The position numbers were made by a program, and so were the translations under genes. Of a stretch of 64,000 nucleotides of DNA, positions 23,186 through 35,300 are shown piece after piece. Position 1 is the stretch's first letter; each line of letters opens with the position of its first letter. The notes beneath the pieces are model-generated. The model saw only the letters and a program-made list of their open reading frames with translations, made no database searches and was not told the origin of the DNA. Source of the stretch: Larix kaempferi (Eukaryota > Streptophyta > Pinopsida > Pinales > Pinaceae); NCBI GenBank assembly GCA_027924585.1, contig BSBM01000299.1, positions 33,146,001 to 33,210,000 of the forward strand, written 5' to 3'.

Positions 23186-23480
23186 TTAATAATTGTAAAT
23201 GAATGTGTATCTGCCTCCTTGTAAACACAATCCATCACAGCGCCCTGGTCCATCCCAACTCTTCCGCTGGAAAAAATCCCATGTCAGGATCCTATCATTT
23301 AAGAGAATCCACATGAAGATCCACGTCTTCAATGGACACTTAAAGCGCCAAATACATTTGTACCACCATGGCCATTCTGGTACAGCTTGTTCTTCTCTTA
23401 ACACCTTATAACCCAGTCGTGGGGTGTACCTGCGACTCGTCCTTGTAGTTCTCCTGATAATAGAAGTGCCTTCAGACACT
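23186..23480 (-). pseudogene. LINE remnant: zf-RVT-type domain after a reverse transcriptase
   Basis: The open frame 23479-23186 contains WYKCIWRFKCPLKTWIFMW and LLNDRILTWDFFQRKSW followed by GPGRCDGLC. This pattern (W-W, K-F-W-L-L, R-ILT-DNLQ-RG, G-C-C) is the zinc-binding domain that follows the reverse transcriptase in plant LINE-derived proteins (zf-RVT). No reverse transcriptase or endonuclease part is found next to it. This is a short, dead fragment. Confidence 0.6.
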
Positions 23481-24170
23481 GGTCCTGAAGCTGAAGGGAA
23501 GGCATTGTCAGTGAAATCTGCTTCTTCTCAGACATGTCTATTAGTCAGTTTTGGCAAAGATTGCAGCAGTGTTTCCGTGCTTCTGTCAGCCTAGCCCTCG
23601 ATTAGAAAACAAAAACAAAAAACTTGATCCTGGCGTTCTTAGGTGCCAAGAAATGATACACTTGTCGAGTCTGTTTCTCAAAACACTCGATACTCACCTG
23701 CGTTCACATTTCAGCTGTGTGTTTCCTTCAATACGATTTCAACTATTATTTGATGGAGAATCATGATTTTACCTTCTGGGTTATCAGCTGTTCAGTTGCC
23801 TGCCTCCACCAATCTTCACCTCTTAAATTAACTTAGAGTCTGTCAAATGGGTGTTTCTGAGATTGCCACCAGAGAATTTCAAGCAGCACTGATTAATTGC
23901 AACCTGAAACCATGTTGCTGCCATTTCCTGTGCCTATTTCACCTGCTAAGTGCACATTGTGACCTTCACCTTTGAAAAGCACAATCTTATTGCACTGATA
24001 TCCTGTGATTCTCCCGCCCCTTGTTGTTGATTATGGAGTCTGTTATTGACAACAAAATTATGATTTTACAGATCCACGCTCATTCATAGCCTGAAATATG
24101 ACATAGACTATCGTTGATCTCCTTCAAGCTGATAGAAAGTGACGACGAAGGAAGGTCTTCCTGCATGTTG
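23481..24170. other. Anonymous DNA
   Basis: The open frame 23551-23766 (plus) is unrecognised. No transposon hallmark was found. Confidence 0.4.
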
Positions 24171-25245
24171 GAAGCCAATTGTATTTTAATTAACTTTTTC
24201 TAAGTTCACTTTGGAAAATTAATTAAAGTGATCTAATTAATTATTGACTTAATGAAACGCTTTTTATAAAGTGTAAGTGAATTATTTAAAGCATACTTAC
24301 CAGACTCCGAATCGACAATAAATCGGCGAGGCAAAAGAACGAAGAGTTTGAATTGGATCGGGAAAAACTCAGGAAAAAATCTGCAAATAAAAATAAATAA
24401 ATATATAGACATATTTTGAATTAAAAAAACATTTTTCATAGATATTCAAAATAGCCATGTACATATAATGCAAGATATCAATAGATGTCCATAAGATATC
24501 AATAGATGCCCAAAATATATCAATTCTATCCCAATTCTAAATTTATAATGAAAATCGACATTAAGTTAATTAATATCACATTATTAAAATATAAATTATA
24601 TTTTTTATATGTTAAGTTTGAACCTATCATATATAATTTACCTTATATATTAAAAAATTATATTTAATGTATTTTAAATATAATAAAAAAACTAATATTC
24701 AATACTTTTAATAAATAATAAATAATTTATTAAAGCAAATGAAAGCTTTTAATAAATGATTTATAACATAAAATGAAAACGACTCTTCTTTATAACCCTT
24801 GGAACCCCAAACGCAGAAATGAAAGCTTTTAATAAATGATTTATAACATAAAATGAAAACGACTTTTCTTTATAACCCTTGGAACCCCATTGAATCCCGC
24901 TCAAACGCAGAAGTGAATCCCTCTCAAACGCAGAAGTGAATCCCGCTTATTTGTATCCGCCACTATCACTCTTCCCAGTCTGCTCACGGTCATCGCGTGG
25001 ATAGAGGAGAGCTCGAAAAGTCGTCGAGGAGGAGAGAGCTCGTGAAAAGCCATTGTCGGGATAGAGGATAGAGCTCGAATAGCCAACGCGCATAGGAGAG
25101 GAGAGAGAAAACAATGAAAACGAAAAATTTGAGACCTAGAAATCGATCAACCCAAGTTAAACTCGGCCAGAGCCAGAACATATCGTTTCTGTGCTGATCC
25201 GAGTCAAATTCGGAAAAAATGCGAGTCAACTTGCGATTCTAGTAA
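24171..25245. other. AT-rich segment with ACTCGG words, possible hAT remnant
   Basis: An AT-rich core (24450-24780) is bordered by GACTCCGAATCG near 24304 and by CCGAGTC and GCGAGTCAAC words near 25200-25235. These are the same words as in the probable hAT element at 19.7-20.5 kb. No transposase text, terminal repeat or target duplication is visible. The short minus frames 24901-25229 are unrecognised. Confidence 0.3.
24737..24900. repeat. 80-bp tandem duplication
   Basis: GAAAGCTTTTAATAAATG occurs at 24741 and 24821 with the following 55 bases nearly unchanged, giving an 80-bp period. A shorter repeat of CTCAAACGCAGAAGTGAATC follows at about 24900-24950. Confidence 0.85.
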
Positions 25246-25976
25246 CTATGATTTAAAGTGATGGCAAGATCTAATCTTGGCCATCCAATCTCACCGGAAG
25301 ATCTCAACTTTAGATCTATAGTGAGATTAGGTTATTCGCTTAGCATTGAGTTATAGAAGAAAGATCAATTGGTGGAGAGGACACACAATTGCATTTCGAC
25401 AGAGACAGAGAAAATGTGTGTGAGAGAGAGAGTTTTGAGAAGAAGACAGAGGAGCAGAAATCCAGAAAAGGTAGATTTGCAGGAGAGAGAAACAACAACA
25501 AGCAGAGGTGATCGTACGAAATTCCGTACTGTACAGTTCGTACAGTAGGCTATACGGATCCGTACAGGCCGTACAACAACAACAACTTTGCTGTGTTGGG
25601 AATCGGGATCCATGCCCGCTTACAGGTTTTTCTCATTGTTTTTTTGTTGTACGATTTTGCCAATTGGGCAGAATCGAAATCTGAATTGTATTGCTCCATA
25701 TTTTCTGAATAAAATAAATATCTCATACTGCTGCACCGGTTTTCCCATCTTGGGGTTTTGTTCGGGGGTTTATACCCAAAAAGATTGAGTTGCCTCGGTT
25801 GATGTGATTGCTGCTATATTTCTTTCAGTATTTATTTTCCGCTGCATAGTGAAGAAATCCATGTGTGGTTATTGGCAGAAATTAGTTTGCATGCTTCTAG
25901 CCCTAGTTGGATTTTAAGGAAATTTTCACAAGCTCCACACAAGCTTTCACAAAAAAGAATTGTTTTGATATTCCAG
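25246..25976. other. Anonymous DNA with a palindrome cluster
   Basis: A GA-rich stretch (25370-25490) is followed by several self-complementary words within 25513-25580, such as CGTACG, CTGTACAG and TACGGATCCGTA. No gene is recognised. Confidence 0.4.
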
Positions 25977-26152
25977 ACAACAAATACCCCAGATTTTCAT
26001 GGACTATTTCACGGGTTTACCATGAGGTTGCACACTCTTCAATCCTTGCTGGCCCTTAAAGTTGTTAGTGTAAACAACAAATACCCCGGATTTTCATGGA
26101 CTATTTCACATGTTAACCGTGCGGTTGCACACTCTACTATCCACACTGGTCC
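25977..26152. repeat. 97-bp tandem duplication beside the giant LTR-like element
   Basis: ACAACAAATACCCC starts at 25977 and again at 26074, followed in both by a TTTTCATGGACTATTTCAC block and GTTGCACACTCT. The second copy ends close to the insertion point at 26153. Confidence 0.85.
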
Positions 26153-27113
26153 TGTTGTCCGCCGAGATGCACACCAGTAGCAGAAATCTTTCGAAAGTTG
26201 TCTCCTCACTACAAGTGGGAGAAGTGTGGCCTTGGGGGCAAGCAATGAGCTAGGTACTGTCACCTAAATCCCATCTCCTCCGTTTAGGCTAACTCCCAAC
26301 AAAGCCAAGGGGGGTTGTCCCTAAACAAAGAGTTTCTATGGCTCTTATGTTTTAAGTGTTTTTTGGTGTATGGTGATGTGGATGAGTGTTGTTTAAGAGT
26401 TTTTTGATGACGAGAGATCACAACAAGATAAAATGCAATCCACGTTGCGAAACAATATAATGAAGATTTATGTAAATGAATGGCATCCACAGATAAATAA
26501 TGACTTGAACAGATTCTGAATGGACAAATGGCCCAGATTTAAAGTAATATGTGAAAATGTAAACATACCAGTGCTAAATGGAGTCGAAACAGTGTAGTGC
26601 TTGGGGATGTTGAAGATACAAGTCTTAAATAGATTGTTTGTGAGATCGTTGTGCAAATTATCTTGGTTGATTGAAAATTTTAGTGATCTTGATTATTAGG
26701 CTAGCAAAAGAAAGGCATGCGTCCAACCGGAAAAGTGTACTTTCAGGGGCTTCCCCTCTGATGGTATGACGGACCGTCCAGTTATCAAGAATAGGTGTCC
26801 AATGACTTAACCACCCTCGAAGTCTAAGACAACGGTGAATTCCGGCCCCACCAGGTTTAGGAACTTTGCCCACTACCTGAGTACTTCTCGAAATGGCAAC
26901 GCCGGTTCGTTGGTTGCGGGAAAAGATTTTTTTAGGTTATCACTTTGGAGATTAACAGATCCAACACCGTTCTGAGTACGAGCCCAACCCCTTAGGGTTG
27001 GCAGAGCATACTAAGTGAAGGATAGCAACAAAAATAAATTTTATTGGGGGATGTGAGTTGGAAGTATTTTAAAATTATTAAGAGCACACCGTTCAACCCT
27101 CCGATAGAGAGCG

Positions 27114-27242
27114 CTCTTGACTTTGTCTTAAGACAAAAGTTCAAGAGACTTTAACTACACTATATGCTTGATGCAAGGATATGCAGTGGGAATGCTCTCC
27201 GACAGAGAGTGCTCTTGACTTGTGTTATTGCAAGTTCAAGAG
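27114..27242. repeat. Two related hairpins CTCTTGA...TCAAGAG
   Basis: At 27114-27147 CTCTTGACTTTGTCTT is followed by its near-complement ending TTCAAGAG. At 27212-27242 a second hairpin has the same outer stem (CTCTTGACTTG...CAAGTTCAAGAG) but a different inner sequence. Each is preceded by an AGAGAG run. Confidence 0.75.
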
Positions 27243-29250
27243 ACTTTGGTTCTTTGTTAAAATAGAAGCAACTTAAAGCAAAAGAACACACTTATGAAGC
27301 TCAAATAATGATAAAATGAAACAAGACAATGATATATCAAATGAAATAAACTACTTGCAAAAATAAGCTGAGTGTTCTACCACAACAAAGACTAATCTAG
27401 CAAGTGAAGTCAAAGTGACTTCTACACACTGTTCATGAAACTTCCAACTAGTTGGTTATACGTAGTACACAGTGGGGAAAGAGGAGTAGCACGCAATGTC
27501 AATGCGGCACTTGGAATAAAATCCCAAGCTATTCCTCAGGTCAAGACTAAAACGAAATTTAATTCTAAGTAAAAAAAATGAAACTATTCTAAAACTTGAA
27601 GCAAATCTAAACTAAACATGCACAAGACACTCTTCCCCAAATGGGGAAGAAAAACCAAAATGTGGGAGGCCTTATCCCACTCAGCCTTTTTATTAATCGG
27701 TTACAAATGCCTTGGGATTTTAACCCTTGTAAGGACTTTTGAGAGAAAATGAAACTTGGAAAACAAATTGGAGTAAGCTCTTAAGAGCTTTTACAAAAGG
27801 ATAGTGAGTAATATGTTCAAGTTTTGGATCATCCTTCTGGTTTCTTTGAGTTTTGCTTTGCTTAGATCTTCTCACTTCAAAGTTTCTCAAGTCCTTTTTC
27901 ACTTTCAAGCACCTACACAATGGATCAACTTGGAGCACCCTTTAGCATTAGCAAATAAAACAATCTTGAAATTAAACTAGATCTAAGCTTTGCAAGGAAA
28001 GAAACTAGATGCAACTAAAGTTTTAACATACTAGAATGAAAAGTAAACTAAGAAATCAACTAAGTGCAAGATCTAAAACAAAATGCAAAGCAAGTCTTAA
28101 AATGAGACCTAGAAATATGAACTAAGATCTAGAAAGTGAAAGTGCAAAGTATGATGTAACAATTCCTAACTATTAGCTTTTAAAAGGAAAGCAACTATCT
28201 AATACTAACACTTAACAAACTAACTTTTAACAAATTTAATTCGTTTTTGTGTTTTGTTGTGAAATTAGGGTGCTCCTTGAGGATGGACGAGAGGAGATGT
28301 TGAAGCAAAAGAGAAGACGCAAAAAACGAGAGGAAGGAGATCCCTAAGAAGGTGGATGAAAGGAGGATAAAAAGGAAGAAATGAAGGCCAAAAGTGAAGG
28401 GAAAGAAGAGGGTTAAGGTAGGGAGACGAGAGCTAAAGGAAGGAGGCAAAACGAAAACAGGAGAGGCAAAAACGAATGGATGAAGAGGACTAAGTAGAAG
28501 GGGGACGAAAGCTATGGAAGAGAAGTAAAATGAAGCAAGAAGATGGGAGAAAAACTAGGGCAAGAAGAAAGCAAGGAGAGAAAAGATAGATCTAGGGCAA
28601 AACTAGAGAAGAAAGAGGCTCAGCAAATCAAACCAAAGAGAAAACCAAAGGTGGGATCAACCTCCGAGCAAGGTGATCACTAGAACACTAGCCCAAGAAA
28701 ACCTTCTAGCTAGCTAGATGTCCACAGGGTGCTAGTGAGGATAGAGAAGCAACCACAAAACAATGTGGCCCTTGGGATTAAATCCCAAGGTGCTATCTCA
28801 AGTCGAAACTTGGAAATAAAATGCAGAAAGAAGGGAAATAGTAACCGGATATATAAATACTTGTTTGCTTGATGGAGGAGGCAAGAAGCACATTTGTTTC
28901 TTGATTTCTTAATGCCAAGACTCCTTTGGTAACCTGCAAAATGAAAGTGTAAACCAAGCAAGAACTCTTGCACTTGGGAGAATACATGAAAAGCCACACT
29001 TAAGAGAAAAGTATAGATTTATAATATTTGTGCTAGATTGTTAGCCCTCTAAATCATAAAATCCAATACTTAAGAATCAAAAGCATGTAAACAAAACATG
29101 ATATCACCTTATACAAGATGAAGTATGGCACACCAAGAGCTTCCACATTGACCTCCAAAGTCTCAACTTTATTCAAATGCTTAAACAAATTACAAAATTC
29201 TCCAGAGTTTCTATGCTTAAATCTCTATCAGAAAAGCGGAGGAAAGCCTC

Positions 29251-29260
29251 TCCTTTTATA
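29251..29260 (-). promoter_or_regulatory. TATA box within giant LTR-like element 2
   Basis: The minus strand reads TATAAAAGGAG after a pyrimidine-rich stretch, about 1.5 kb from the minus-strand start of the element. This is where a U3 promoter of a long LTR would lie. It is predicted from sequence only. Confidence 0.45.
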
Positions 29261-29425
29261 ACAAAACTAGACAAACCCTACCCTAATTCGAATTTGCTTG
29301 TATGAAAGCCAATGGCACTTGACATAAAGATCGAAATCCCAATCTAATCCAATCAGATCCATGTCTATTCGCAGCTTGGAGTGTTAACTCCACTCAACAA
29401 CTCGATTTGTATTTAAGGAGATGGG

Positions 29426-29905
29426 GAGGTGGCCTCCACCTTGGCAAGGCGCCCCCCATCTTTCATTGTTAATATCACCCAACAAACAAAGAGCTGCCAT
29501 GTGTGATACTCGAGCTCAAATAGGGACATACGTGAGCCTTCAAGGTTTATTGCATGAGAAATTAGTGGGATATGGAATGAGTCTAGATAGGAGCCAAGCC
29601 ATGAGGTGAAAAGGTGCCTACCCTATCATTCATTACCCTCCCAACAATCCATTGTGTGCTTGCCACATGGTAGATTCGAGCTCCAAGTACAGATTGACGT
29701 GAGCAAGAGGAAATACATGAGGCTTTTGGTAGGTAAGCTTGGAGTTAACTCTAATGCGTTTGAGATCTTTGGTGGTCGAGAGTGGGAGGTGGCCTCCACC
29801 TAGGCAAGGCGCCCCCACTCCCATTCAATGCAACTCAAAACCAAATCAATCCTCATTTAATAACATGCCACATAACCAAATCGAGTTCTGCATGCAAGGT
29901 GGGCG
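29426..29905. repeat. Three degenerate tandem units of about 180 bp in giant element 2
   Basis: Units begin GAGGTG at 29426, 29603 and 29786 (spacing 177 and 183). Units one and three share GGAGGTGGCCTCCACCT and GGCAAGGCGCCCCC. All three share an ATTCATT or CATTCA block, a tract like TGCCACAT, and CGAG(T/C)TC. The short open frames here (29421-29951) come from these units. Confidence 0.65.
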
Positions 29906-30838
29906 AATTCTCTTGGAGTTAAACTCATCTGCTGACTGGATAGTTGACTGAATCTTCATGGAGATGACTGGAATGATAATAAATGTCTTGTGCCATGTCA
30001 TTTAGCCACTGAAATAATCCAATTTGGATTATTTTGGAGAGAATTGGATTATCTCCAATTATTAATTTTTTGAATTTATTAATTAATAATCCTCTTTTAT
30101 TGAATTTTGAGGAATTATTAATTAAGTGGCTAAATAACGATCCGAAACTTAGGATAAAGGTGTCCAGGGTCTAAATATGTTTTTTTTGGCTTAGGAATTA
30201 AGCCTCCAATCATTGAAAAATACCCTCGGACGATTGACATATTACAATTTGAATTTTTCCCTTTAAACTATGGAAAAATTAATTATAAAAAAGGTAAAAT
30301 AATTAACTGTCCAACGCGTCCGGTAAATTTTTTTCGGACAACGTTTAAAAACCTATATAGACCTAGGAAATGACCAGTGACTCGACTCATAGTGTCTAGT
30401 AGGTTCATATTCATCAGTTGGACCCTAAACCCCCCATGGCCAGAATTTCAAAATCGGGCATTCCAGCTTTGGAGGAAGCGGGAGAAAACCTTGTCAATTA
30501 TATCTTGCCCGTAGGCAAGGTATAATTAGTCAAGGTAAAAAACTCCCTGGAATACCTTAGTTGATAAATCAGTCATGGGTGACCGAGCCCCACTCAAACC
30601 CTACTAGCACACACTTTTTACAAAAACCCCGTGGGGCATGGTCATTTCAAGACAAAAAACAAACTGACTAGCCAAAACTGGCTAGGCACAAAGGATGGAT
30701 CATCTGATACACTAGAACACAAACACTTATCATATTTGTCAAATGGCGGCTCTTCAAATAATTCAACTATGGTACAAATATGTTGGTAAGAGGTCCTTAA
30801 AGCTGTTGCATATAGTAGTAGTCCACAAGGGTTGTTTT

Positions 30839-31728
30839 CTAAGTTGCACTGAAGCTGATATCGATACAGGGGGATACGGATACGACAAATTTTCAAAAAA
30901 GCCGGATACGATACGGCAAGGAAATGACATATATATATAAATATATTGTCATCATCATAAATATTATCATTGTCATCATAATCATCATAATATTATCATT
31001 CTACATCATCATCATCATCTGACACTACTATCGAATATCATTAATCATACATGTCATATGATACTATGAAAACTTTTAACTAATATCATCTGAATCCTCA
31101 TGCTCAGAGTTAGAAACATCATCTGTGTCCTTAACAAAAGTACATCGAAAATAAGGATACCGAGCCTGGATTGATTCACTTGCTTGAAGGCACCTGTCCA
31201 GCACTACTGTTCACATCCTCTGGCTATGGAAGTGGGTCCAAGTCCATCCAAGACAGAGGAGTTCAACAATCAGCACCACCAATATCAAGGTACATAGAGG
31301 GGTTGATGTGCTTGATTGAATGCCAATCCCATACCCTCATATATGATAGAATCCAGTAGCAACGTTGAAATCCTGAAACCCTGAAAACTATTAAGTCTGT
31401 TAAATTTGAATGGGATTAAAAATCCTACTTTTTGCATATGAAGTCCGATGAGGTTGGAACCACTCTCAAACATCCTGAAACAATTAATGGCAATGTTAAA
31501 AATTGAAGTAAATATAAGGAGAATGCCACTTTTACTTTAAGAATTTAATATTACCATTTCCCTGAAACGTATCACCTCTAGGCTGAAACATATCCAAAAC
31601 TCTGCAAAAGTATCCATACCAATCTGATGCGTATCAGTGACATTTCAAGGCCGTATCCCCTCTGTTTCAGGATCCATAACGGGGAATGGCGTTTCACCAA
31701 GCCTGCTTGGGCGTTTCGGGTAACTTAG
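30839..31728 (-). mobile_element. hAT-type nonautonomous element with 8-bp target duplication
   Basis: The ends are CTAAGTTGC...GTAACTTAG (9-bp terminal inverted repeat with one mismatch), flanked by a perfect 8-bp duplication GTTGTTTT (30831-30838 and 31729-31736), the hAT signature. Subterminal zones carry GATACGGATACG and CGTATC words. Around 31078-31130 the minus strand reads as an acidic tail ending in a stop (DTDDVSNSEHEDSDDIS), which I take as the last codons of an ancestral transposase. At 890 bp with no transposase domain it depends on another element for movement. Confidence 0.85.
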
Positions 31729-31736
31729 GTTGTTTT

Positions 31737-32305
31737 AAAAGGTTACATGTCAGAACTTGGCGATCTGTAATAATCCCAGAACTGTAATATCATCTGCAAG
31801 GCTACTTCACAGCATCCCTTTGTTGCACATACATGGGGTTGCTTTCGCCCTTCACACTGCAGATTATGCCACAGATTACTTCTACACATGACTCTGCAAC
31901 TGCAGCTTAAATGCAATTGCAATAATCCATAGTTTTATGTCTAGTGGAGATTAGGATAGTGTAAACATTAACAAACATGTCATTTTATGAAATGTTTGCT
32001 TTTTTGCTTTTTTATATCACAGTAAATATTAATTACCCTAGTGTATGCTATTCATGCATAGTTTGGTGTGAATCCTTTATGCTTATTTTAAGATAATTTC
32101 TGTTTCAAAAGGTATTTGAGATAAAGGTTGTAGGGAGGTCTAGCCTCTAGATTTGCTCTTCATAGAATGAAAATGTTTTACCTGATGCATATTTATAAAA
32201 TTTTGTTGTTATGTATTTCAATGTCTCCTATTTTTTTAGTCAGTGTGTTTGAAAATAGATTGTGAATAAGAAAATGTTAACAGCTGATCTTGTGCTTCAT
32301 ATCAG
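31737..32305. other. Non-coding sequence upstream of the first visible THO2 exon
   Basis: It is AT-rich and ends in a pyrimidine-poor acceptor TTCATATCAG just before 32306. It is presumably intron. Exons coding the start of THO2 were not found upstream in this window. Confidence 0.6.
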
Positions 32306-32365
32306 GCAAAGTGGCTTGTTGAATCTGGTCTGATCCCTGTGAGGCTTCTTCAAGAGCGATGCGAG
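32306..32365 (+). CDS. THO2: THO2 exon a
   Basis: Sixty bases, phase 0 at both ends, reading [20 protein letters not shown]. The acceptor is ATCAG and the donor is GTATTT. The following intron is only 98 bp. Confidence 0.93.
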
Positions 32366-35300
32366 GTATTTTAAGATCCCTGAAGGTTTTTGGCATATTA
32401 TACTCAACTACTTTATTGTTTATTTGTTCTTAATCAATTTTTGTGTCTTTGTAATTCCTTTAGGCCGAATTTCTTTGGGAATCTGAAATGATCAAAATAA
32501 AGGCAGCAGAGTTAAAAGCTAAGGAGGTAAGTTTCATATCTACATACTCCCATTTTACCAGGCAATTGCTACTCTTTCTTGGTTAATCATATTGTGTTCA
32601 TGTACTGGAGAGAGAGGGGTTCCTTTGGCTGTTGCTTCTGCAATTTCAGTGGAGTTATCCTCCAATTGCCATTGGTAATTTTCAGCGGAGTTGTGAAGCC
32701 CTTGAAATAGGCTGGAAATATTCTGTTTTGAAGGATAGGCCTAGAGAAATTCCTGGAAGGGAGGCATTGAAGATTCATGCAGAAGTGTGCTTAACTTCTT
32801 CCATTCTTTTTTATGTGGCTGATTGGTTGTGAAATTGATTTCGAAATCATTGTCGATAAGATTTGTACAAAATATTGCATCTATAAATCACCCAAAATTT
32901 GTTCCCTAGAACCTTTTTTTTTAAGCACTATTAGAAAATTACTGTTAGGCACTTTTCTTTTAAGCACCATAATCCTATTTTAAAAGAAAATGACTGTTAG
33001 GCTGATTAAACAATCCAGGGAAGTGATCTCAAAACTGAACAAAAACAAACTAAGAGTGGCAAAAACTATTAGGAATTCAAAATAAAAATGTAAGCTGATT
33101 GATGTGATCAGTTTCCAGACCAGAATCTGAGGATTTTGTGATCATCCTAAATTTTGCTTAACCAGTGTGAGAAGTGATTTCATTTATTAGGACTTGATTA
33201 AGAAGTATATTTTCTGTTTCTGAGTTTAATTCACATTTTGTACCATGCTTTTTTGCTATTGCTAGCATGAAAAACTACCTTATTTTTGCACTTTGACTGT
33301 AAACAATATTTTTGCACATTGTGAGAAGTATGTCATTTATTAGGACTTGATTAAGAAGTATATTTTCTGTTTCTGAGTTTAATTCACTTTTGTACCATAC
33401 TTTTTTGCTATTTCTAGCATGAAAAGCTACCTTATTTTTGCACTTGACTGTAAACAATATTTTAGCACTTGACTCTAACTCGTCTTCTGCTTAGAGTAGT
33501 GATTCTTTTATTGCACAAAGCAGTACCTATTTCTATTTCTCTTCTAGTGTTACATCGTGTTTAACACTTTGTACTTTTTAATCTTTCTTTGTGCTCATTT
33601 TTGCACCTAAAAGTTGCTATTAACACTCACACTGCCATTTTGAGTCTTGATTACTTGGTACGTCTAGTCTCATTGGCCTATTTTGGTTATTTGAGGACAT
33701 AATATAATATATTTTATTTGTTTTCATTCAAATCTATGCCAAGCTCATTGATACTCTTTTGAAATGCTAAATGCAGGTCAGGGTGAATACTCGTCTTTTA
33801 TATCAGCAAACAAAGTTTAACCTTCTTCGAGAGGAAAGTGAAGGCTATGCAAAATTGGTATGCTTTTTTCATTCAGCAGTGTGAAATTCAGCTATTTGGA
33901 TATTCACAATGTCTCTGAAGGCATAATTGTTTCTGGTTCTTAGAAAGTGACGAGTTTGATTTTCAAAATTCATATAAATAATTAAAATAATCTAACTTTA
34001 AGGTCATGGGCAAGCCAGACCCCAAATTGGTGTATGAGGCCCCTTTGTTTGTGGGATCAGGGATCCCCTCTGTGCAGCGATTTGACTGTTAAAGTCTACG
34101 GAGGTGTACATAACCTACCCCCCTCTGGATTTGAACCTGTGACCTTGGAGAAACACATGTTCTTAACCATTAGCTCAGTCAAGTTGTATGTGGTTGGTCT
34201 TGGCTCATGTCTCTGTAAGTTTAGGAATCATTGAGTGAGAGTTTTCTAGGCCCGACATTTCGGATAACACTTCATCCACCCTCATCAGGGAGCCTACTGG
34301 AAAGATGGGAACATAACAGCCCTATTAAAGACAAGACAGACATGATAGTTCTTAGAATGTGGATTTTCACAGTGAGATATCTCATCAATGTATGTTTTGG
34401 AATCACTGTGAAGGAGGTTTTAAGCCTGCTGTTTTGGGTTAACACCACAACCACCGTCTCCAAGAGTCTAGTAGACAGATGCAGTATGGGATTTCTGTTC
34501 ATGACAGGACAGACAGGATACTTCTTAGAATGCAGAATTTCGCAGCTAGAGATATTGCCAATGTTATTTTTGGAATCACTGCACGAGTGATTTTAAGCAT
34601 GATGTTTCTGGTGAACACTTTGCCCACCGTCATCAGGGAGCTTACTGAAATGTGGAAAATCTTTTGGAGCTTCCATCTCGTTCATCCCTGTTTTGTGTTC
34701 AATTCTATATTATGTCATGTATATAGGCCTTGCTCTTTTGTTGTGGCACTAACTACTTCCTCTTTTGAACTAACTACTTCCTCTTTTGAACTCGTTCTGA
34801 AATGCTGAAATATCTTTTCATCCTGTGCCAGATATACCTATCTTGAGGCATCTTGGAGTAGATTTTACGACTGTAATTTCTTCCTTGTGTTTACACCATG
34901 TTGTAGTTTTAACTCAGCATAGTAAAATTACTTCTCGAAATAATCATATTGTCGAGGGATCACTATGGGTGTGCTTTATTGTTAAAGACAATCATTGGTT
35001 AAAAGGAAAAAACTTGAGAAAAGTACAACTAATTCATTTTGAGAAGAATGCTTCTTGGAAGGGAGACTTTAGGCAATTACTAAGGAAATCCATATCAAGC
35101 AGGGTTAACAAAGCCTAGTTGATGGCACAATAAGAAAACGTAGGATAAGTGGAAGTCATATGGTAATGGATATGAGGCTAATAATGTGGCTGCAAGATAA
35201 AAATCCATATTCTTATGTAACTTTATCATGTTAAGTATGAATGAGTAGAAGATTTGTTTTTCAGAAAAGGAATTTTTGATGTAATGGAAATGCTGAGGTT

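Larger units (their letters stand above)
26153..30791 (-). mobile_element. Giant LTR-like element 2 (solo LTR or LARD)
   Basis: It starts TGTTGTCC and ends TTGGTAAGA, a variant of the TGTTGCC...GGCAACA ends of element 1. An exact 5-bp duplication GGTCC flanks it (26148-26152 and 30792-30796). It is 4639 bp with no coding capacity or primer site seen. The region near the left end (about 26190-26320, with AAAGCCAAGGGGGGTTG) and the right end (30450-30650, with GGCATTCCAGCTTTGGAGGA) matches element 1. A good TATA box on the minus strand (29252-29260) supports minus orientation. The final base pair is GA instead of CA, which I take as a mutation. Confidence 0.8.

Noticed and set aside
34127-34177. 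Functional tRNA gene on the minus strand
   Set aside because: A and B boxes are present, but no acceptor stem or full cloverleaf can be formed. A SINE fits better.
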